From assembly GCA_938040725.1 (NCBI GenBank), contig CALHZX010000095.1, forward strand, positions 1-17,491: 17,491 nucleotides of DNA, in the 5' to 3' direction. The DNA is from an uncultured Actinomyces sp. GTDB lineage: Bacteria; Actinomycetota; Actinomycetes; Actinomycetales; Actinomycetaceae. Each line of letters begins with the position of its first letter. The stretch's first letter is position 1. Positions 13,095 to 17,491 of the stretch are shown here, piece by piece. Position numbers and translations under genes: made by a program. Below the pieces are notes generated by a model. The model ran no database searches. It saw nothing but the letters and a program-made list of their open reading frames with translations, and was not told where the DNA came from.

Positions 13095-15348
13095 ATGTAT
13101 GACGCGATCATTATCGGCTCGCTCACAACGGCCGGCCTCCTTGCCGGAGTCGCGGGAGCGCGCGTGCTTGTCCTCGAAAAACACTGCACCCCAGGCGGCC
13201 TCACCCACTCATTCCGTCGGATGGGCGCTTCCTGGGATGTCGGGCTGCACTACGTCGGCGACATGCACCCATGGTCCCACCACTTGCATCCCCCGCCATT
13301 CACCTCGCACTTCGCCTGCGGACAGGATGTGCCCTGGAACGCACGAGCACTACATGGAGCGCCGCTTCCGCGACCCGGCCCTACGCGCCCTCCTCACCAC
13401 GCATTGGGGCGACTACGGGGTGGAGCCAACGCGCAGCGCGTTCGTCGCCCACGCGATGATCGTGTGCCACTACATGGACGGCGCATGGTTCCCACGCGGC
13501 GGAAGCGGGCAGATCGCGCGCATGATCGAAGAACGGATCCGCGCAACCGGAGGTGAGATTCGCCTGTGCCAGGACGTCGACGACATCCTCATCGACAACG
13601 GTCGAGCAGTGGGCGTACGCGTCAGCGATCGCAGCGGTCCCGCGCCCGTCTCCTACGAGGAGCATGCTCCCATCGTGATTTCCGGCGTCGGCGCACGCGA
13701 AACGTACACCCGGCTACTACCAACGACCGGTCCGGTCGGCGCGCTCACTGCACGCGTCCGCGACAGGATCGCCCGCCTCGGGCACGGAGGCTCCGCGGTG
13801 ACCGTCTACCTCACCCTCGACCACTACCCCGTCGGCGTGGACGGGTCGAACGTCTGGGTGAATACATCCCAGGGACCCGACGACCTGGAGCAGATGACCG
13901 AGGACCTGTGCCAGGGACGCCCTCAATCAGCCTTCATCTCGTTCCCGGGAATCAAAGCCGGAGACCGCCACGCGACGGCGGAAATCGTCTCCTTCGCCCA
14001 GCCGGAGGCCTTCGACCGATGGTCGGGAACGAGGCCGGGGCTGCGCGGGAAGGACTACGAACGCCTGACGTCGACGATGGCACGCGGACTCATTGACCTC
14101 GCGGACACGGCGATACCCGGATTGACAGCCGCCGTGCCCTCCGTCGAGGTCGCCACCCCGCTCACCATCGAACACTTCACATCACACGAGGGCGGATGCT
14201 TCTACGGACTACCCCTCACGCCCGAGCGCTTCGCTGCCGACCTCACCTCTCCCTCGACCCCCATCGACGGCCTCTACCTGACCGGGCAGGACGCCGGAAT
14301 GCCCGGCATCGTGGGCGCCGCCCTGGCTGGTATGTCCACGGCCTGCAAGGTACTCGGTCCCGCGGGATATCCCCGCATCAGGCGCGCACTGCGCGAACAG
14401 GTCTCCACCCAGGATCACGCGAGCTCCTCCCACGACACGACGACTGAACACACCGCCGGGGCGAGGCGCCATCAGGCGACAGTACGACGCGCTCGTTGGA
14501 TGAGCCCCACCACCCGAGACATCACACTCGAGCTACCGGAATACGCAACGTGGGAGGCAGGCCAGTACGCGCTCGTTCGGGTCGCCCCATTCGAATGGCG
14601 ACCGTACTCGCTCGCATCAGCCCCTGGGCGCACCGTCAGGCTCCTCGTTGACGTGCGCAGGAAGGGCATGGGCGCCTCCTGGGCGAGCACCATCGCACCC
14701 GGCGACGACGTCGATCTCGAGCTGCCCTACGGACACTGGCTCGTCACGCCAGACCGAGGCACGACCGACGCCGAGGCGCCACACCGGCGCATTTTCATCG
14801 CAACAGGGACAGGCATCGCCCCATTCCTCGCAGCGCTGAAGGCTGGCAGGCGCGACGACGACATACTCATCGTCGGATGCTCACGGACGGACGACGACCT
14901 GACAGGCCGAGCGGGCACACCGCTGCCCCGACTCATTCGTTGCGTCAGCCGCGAGGCGGCGCCCGGCACGTTTCACGGGCGTATCACCGACTACCTGAAC
15001 GCCGAGGGCATCGATCCCCAGGCCACGTACTACGTGTGCGGCTCCGCCCGCATAGTCCGCGACATTTCGCGCATCATCCAGGCCGGGGGCGCACGCGTCT
15101 CCTACGAGACGTTCTCACGCACCCCTCCCCACACGCGGCGAGGCCGGGACCGCTTCACGCAGCCCCAGCCTCGTCACTGTCTATGGAGTGACTGTCACAA
15201 CACGTCGTCGTCGACCCAGTCGAGCGTACGCGTCACGGCCTTCTTCCACAGGCGGTACGTGCGGTCGCGCTCGGCCGGCTCCATGGAGGGCGTCCAGCGC
15301 TTGCCTTCCTGCCAGTTGGCCACGACATCGTCGGTGCCCGACCAGTAG
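13095..15348 (+). pseudogene. Broken flavoprotein: CrtI/retinol-saturase-like oxidoreductase fused to ferredoxin-NADP reductase-like module
   Basis: The start ATG at 13095 has GGAG upstream. Residues 1-80 encode a CrtI-type FAD N-terminus (ARVLVLEKH, PGGLTHSFRR, WDVGLHYVGD), but the expected GSGxGG loop is only GS followed by LTTAG. Near 13338-13345 the frame changes, and about 100 residues normally found there are missing. The next frame continues the family (FRDPALRALLTTHWGDYG, HYMDGAWFPRGGSGQIA, and DGLYLTGQDAGMPGIVGAALAG near the end). After a polar linker (about 14400-14470) come an FAD-binding reductase domain with RPYSLAS (14599) and an NAD-binding domain with GTGIAPF (14806) and YYVCGSARIV. 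The open frame runs past the domain end into antisense glpK, so the original stop may be lost too. No [2Fe-2S] domain is seen. Confidence 0.8.
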
Positions 15349-16715
15349 CCCACGGCCATACCGGCGGCATAGGCAGCACCCAGGGCGGTCGTCTCGATAA
15401 CCTTCGGGCGAACGACGTCGACGCCGCACAGGTCGGCCTGGAACTGCATGACCAGGTCGTCGTGCGTCATGCCGCCGTCAACCTTGAGCTCCTTGAGCGG
15501 CACGCCGGCGTCGGCGTTCATCGCGTCGAGGACCTCGGCGCTCTGGAACGCGGTCGACTCCTCGACGGCGCGGGCGATGTGGCCCTTGTTGACGTAACGG
15601 GTCAGGCCCACGATCGCGCCGCGAGCGTCCGAACGCCAGTAGGGGGCGAACAGGCCGGAGAATGCGGGGACGAAGTAGACGCCGCCGTTGTCCTCGACCG
15701 TACTGGCCAGCGTGCCGATATCCGAGGACTTGACGATCATGCCGAGGTTGTCACGCAGCCACTGGACCAGCGACCCGGCGACGGCGATCGAGCCTTCGAG
15801 GGCATACACGGCCGGCTGCTCGCCGATCTTGTAGGCCACCGTGGTGAGCAGGCCATTGTTCGAGAAGACGGGCTCCGTGCCGGTGTTCATGAGCATGAAG
15901 CAGCCGGTGCCGTAGGTGTTCTTCGCCATACCCTTCTCGAAGCAGGCCTGACCGAAGGTGGCCGCCTGCTGATCGCCGAGAATGCCCGCGATCGGGGTAT
16001 CGACCAGGAGGCCATTCTTACGACCGTAGCCGTAGACCTCGGAGGAGGACTTAATCTCGGGGAGCATCGACATCGGAATACCGAAGATCTCGCAGACGTC
16101 CTCACGCCAGGACAGCGTGCGGATATCCATGAGCATGGTGCGCGAGGCGTTGGTGACGTCGGTGCAGTGCACGCCGCCGTTGATGCCGCCCGTCAGGTTC
16201 CACAGGACCCAGGAGTCGGTGTTGCCGAAGTAGAGGTCGCCAGCCTCGGCGCGCTCGCGAGCGCCCTCAACATTGTCCAGGATCCACTTGATCTTCGAGC
16301 CGGAGAAGTAGGGGGACAGACCCAGGCCGCAGATCTGACGGAAACGATCCGGCCCCTCGTCACCCTCAAGCTCCTTGACGATGTCAGAGGTACGCATGTC
16401 CTGCCAGACGATCGCGTTGTACACGGGCTCGCCGGTGTTCTTATCCCACACGACGGTGGTCTCGCGCTGGTTAGTAATGCCCACGGCCGCCAGCTGGTGA
16501 CGGTTGATCTCCGCCTTCTGCAGAGCCTCCGCGACGACGGTACGAGTGGTGTCCCAGATCTCGACGGGGTTGTGCTCGACCCAGCCCGGGTTCGGGAAGA
16601 TCTGCGTGAATTCCTTCTGGCCGACGGAAACGATTTCACCAGCGTGGTTGAAGATAATCGCGCGGGTCGAAGTGGTGCCCTGGTCAATGGCGAGAACGAA
16701 CTTTTCGGTGGTCAT
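15195..16715 (-). CDS. glpK: Glycerol kinase
   Basis: A 506-residue FGGY-family kinase making sn-glycerol 3-phosphate from glycerol and ATP in the cytoplasm. Signature runs: the N-terminal LAIDQGTTSTRAIIF phosphate loop, GWVEHNP, TNQRETTVVWDKNTGEPVYNAIVWQDMRT (substrate-contact region), ILGDQQAATFGQACFEKGMAKNTYGTGCFML, the C-terminal VDGGMTHDDLVMQFQAD, and ETTALGAAYAAGMAVGYW. Length is normal and there is no sign of damage. The start has AAAGGA nine bases upstream. It follows glpF on the same strand after 152 bp containing several hairpins. The 3' end is overlapped by the antisense frame of the flavoprotein pseudogene. Confidence 0.97.
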   Translation of the reverse strand: MTTEKFVLAIDQGTTSTRAIIFNHAGEIVSVGQKEFTQIFPNPGWVEHNPVEIWDTTRTVVAEALQKAEINRHQLAAVGITNQRETTVVWDKNTGEPVYNAIVWQDMRTSDIVKELEGDEGPDRFRQICGLGLSPYFSGSKIKWILDNVEGARERAEAGDLYFGNTDSWVLWNLTGGINGGVHCTDVTNASRTMLMDIRTLSWREDVCEIFGIPMSMLPEIKSSSEVYGYGRKNGLLVDTPIAGILGDQQAATFGQACFEKGMAKNTYGTGCFMLMNTGTEPVFSNNGLLTTVAYKIGEQPAVYALEGSIAVAGSLVQWLRDNLGMIVKSSDIGTLASTVEDNGGVYFVPAFSGLFAPYWRSDARGAIVGLTRYVNKGHIARAVEESTAFQSAEVLDAMNADAGVPLKELKVDGGMTHDDLVMQFQADLCGVDVVRPKVIETTALGAAYAAGMAVGYWSGTDDVVANWQEGKRWTPSMEPAERDRTYRLWKKAVTRTLDWVDDDVL

Positions 16716-16867
16716 GAGTGTCCTTTCGGTGGCGTTGTCACGTCGTTGTGTATGCCGCGCCTAGCCACCTGCGCGGCTGTTGGGACTTCCTAGTCCCAGA
16801 AAATGTCACCCCGGCGGTGGGGTTTCACGCGGGCGAGGCCCCAGCGGCCTCGCCCGCGCACTCACTC
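16716..16867 (-). promoter_or_regulatory. glpF-glpK intergenic region with stacked hairpins
   Basis: Three perfect inverted repeats lie in a row. A 13-bp stem with a five-base loop (16828-16840 with 16846-16858) sits ten bases past the glpF stop. TGGGACT/AGTCCCA has a four-base loop (16781-16798). GCCGCGC/GCGCGGC has a ten-base loop (16754-16777). The first is likely a terminator or processing barrier after glpF; none has a T-run. They could tune the glpF:glpK ratio. No convincing separate glpK promoter was found. Confidence 0.5.
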
Positions 16868-17491
16868 TCAGGCGAGAGCGAGAAAGTAGATGACGGTGCC
16901 GACGATGGCGCCGATGATCGGGCCGACGACGGGAACCCAGGAGTAACCCCAGTCGGAGCCGCCCTTGCCCTTGATCGGCAGGATCGCGTGAGCGATACGG
17001 GGGCCGAGGTCACGGGCCGGGTTGATGGCGTAACCGGTGGGGCCACCGAGCGAGTTACCGATGACAACGATGATGAGGGCGACGCCGAGCGGGCCGATCG
17101 CAGTTTCGGTGTAGCCGGAGACGTAGACCCACAGGATCAGGACGGCGGTTCCGATGGCCTCAGTGAGGCAGTTCCAACCGTAGGAGCGGATCTCGGGGCC
17201 GGTGGAGAAGACGCCCAGCTTGAGGGCGGGGTCGCAATCCTCGTCGAAGTGCTTCTTGAAGGTCAGCCAGCACAGGACCGCACCGACGAATGCGCCGAGG
17301 AACTGGGCGACGATGTAGACGAGGATGTTGGTGGTGTTGACCGCAACGCCGGGGGCGAGCTCAACGGAGGAGTCGAAGGCGTGTCCGACAGCCTTGGCAA
17401 TGGTGACGGCGGGATTCAGGTGGCCGCCAGAGCGGAAGGCGACGTAGACGCCGGCGAAGACCGCCAGGCCCCATCCCCAGTTGATGAGCAG
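16868..17491 (-). CDS. glpF: Glycerol uptake facilitator, MIP/aquaglyceroporin (N-terminus outside window)
   Basis: The last 207 codons of the gene are present; the N-terminus lies beyond the right edge. Both channel-forming half-helices are seen: GGHLNPAVT near the start of the fragment and GYAINPARDLGPRI near the C-terminus. The Asp after the second NPAR is characteristic of glycerol facilitators as opposed to water-only aquaporins. Several hydrophobic membrane segments separate the motifs, and the protein ends TVIYFLALA with TGA at 16868-16870. It would let glycerol diffuse across the cytoplasmic membrane for trapping by the adjacent glycerol kinase. Confidence 0.95.
   Translation of the reverse strand: MLINWGWGLAVFAGVYVAFRSGGHLNPAVTIAKAVGHAFDSSVELAPGVAVNTTNILVYIVAQFLGAFVGAVLCWLTFKKHFDEDCDPALKLGVFSTGPEIRSYGWNCLTEAIGTAVLILWVYVSGYTETAIGPLGVALIIVVIGNSLGGPTGYAINPARDLGPRIAHAILPIKGKGGSDWGYSWVPVVGPIIGAIVGTVIYFLALA

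Noticed and set aside
15171..15192. Third TetR operator (CACTGTCTA identical to part of O2) near the end of the flavoprotein pseudogene
   Set aside because: The nine-base match lacks the other half of the palindrome and is not near a start; probably chance.
15462..16793. 443-codon plus-strand open frame opposite glpK
   Set aside because: A shadow of the conserved glycerol kinase gene, with no recognisable domain.

Overview
The window looks like chromosomal DNA of a high-GC actinobacterium, most likely an Actinomycetaceae member of the Schaalia/Actinomyces type. The organism is inferred from family knowledge and codon use, not from a database match. Supporting signs are an almost textbook DtxR/IdeR, a DUF3027 protein coupled to a CspB-like cold shock protein, a TPM/PspA envelope locus, and genes that appear to be read from leaderless transcripts. 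No tRNA, rRNA, CRISPR array, insertion sequence or phage gene was seen.

Layout. Positions 1-15 hold five codons of a minus-strand gene preceded by a ydaO-type (cyclic di-AMP) riboswitch and a promoter whose -35 box lies in a 50-bp inverted repeat. Next come dtxR (minus), serC (plus, divergent from dtxR), an EntS-like MFS exporter (minus, convergent with serC), an AzgA-type purine permease (minus), and the csp-DUF3027 pair (minus, overlapping stop and start).

From about 6.8 to 11.7 kb the plus strand carries an envelope-stress locus. An intact secreted or membrane-anchored TPM-domain/coiled-coil protein is followed by a second, broken copy (lost start codon, two inferred frameshifts), then by a relic of a third copy's leader and first codons, then by a PspA/IM30 gene and a strong terminator. 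This tandem decay series is one of the two most interesting parts of the window.

A NYN-domain (PIN-like nuclease) gene and a TetR regulator follow on the minus strand. The TetR gene is divergent from a large flavoprotein gene joining a CrtI/retinol-saturase-like oxidoreductase to a ferredoxin-NADP reductase-like module. That gene is broken: it has lost its GxGxxG motif, carries an out-of-frame internal deletion and reads through into glpK. Two near-identical palindromes in the intergenic region are likely TetR operators. The right end is glpF-glpK on the minus strand, for glycerol uptake and phosphorylation, with glpF cut by the window edge.

Functionally the window mixes housekeeping (serine synthesis, iron control, purine and glycerol uptake, cold shock) with two decaying accessory loci, the TPM array and the TetR-flavoprotein pair.
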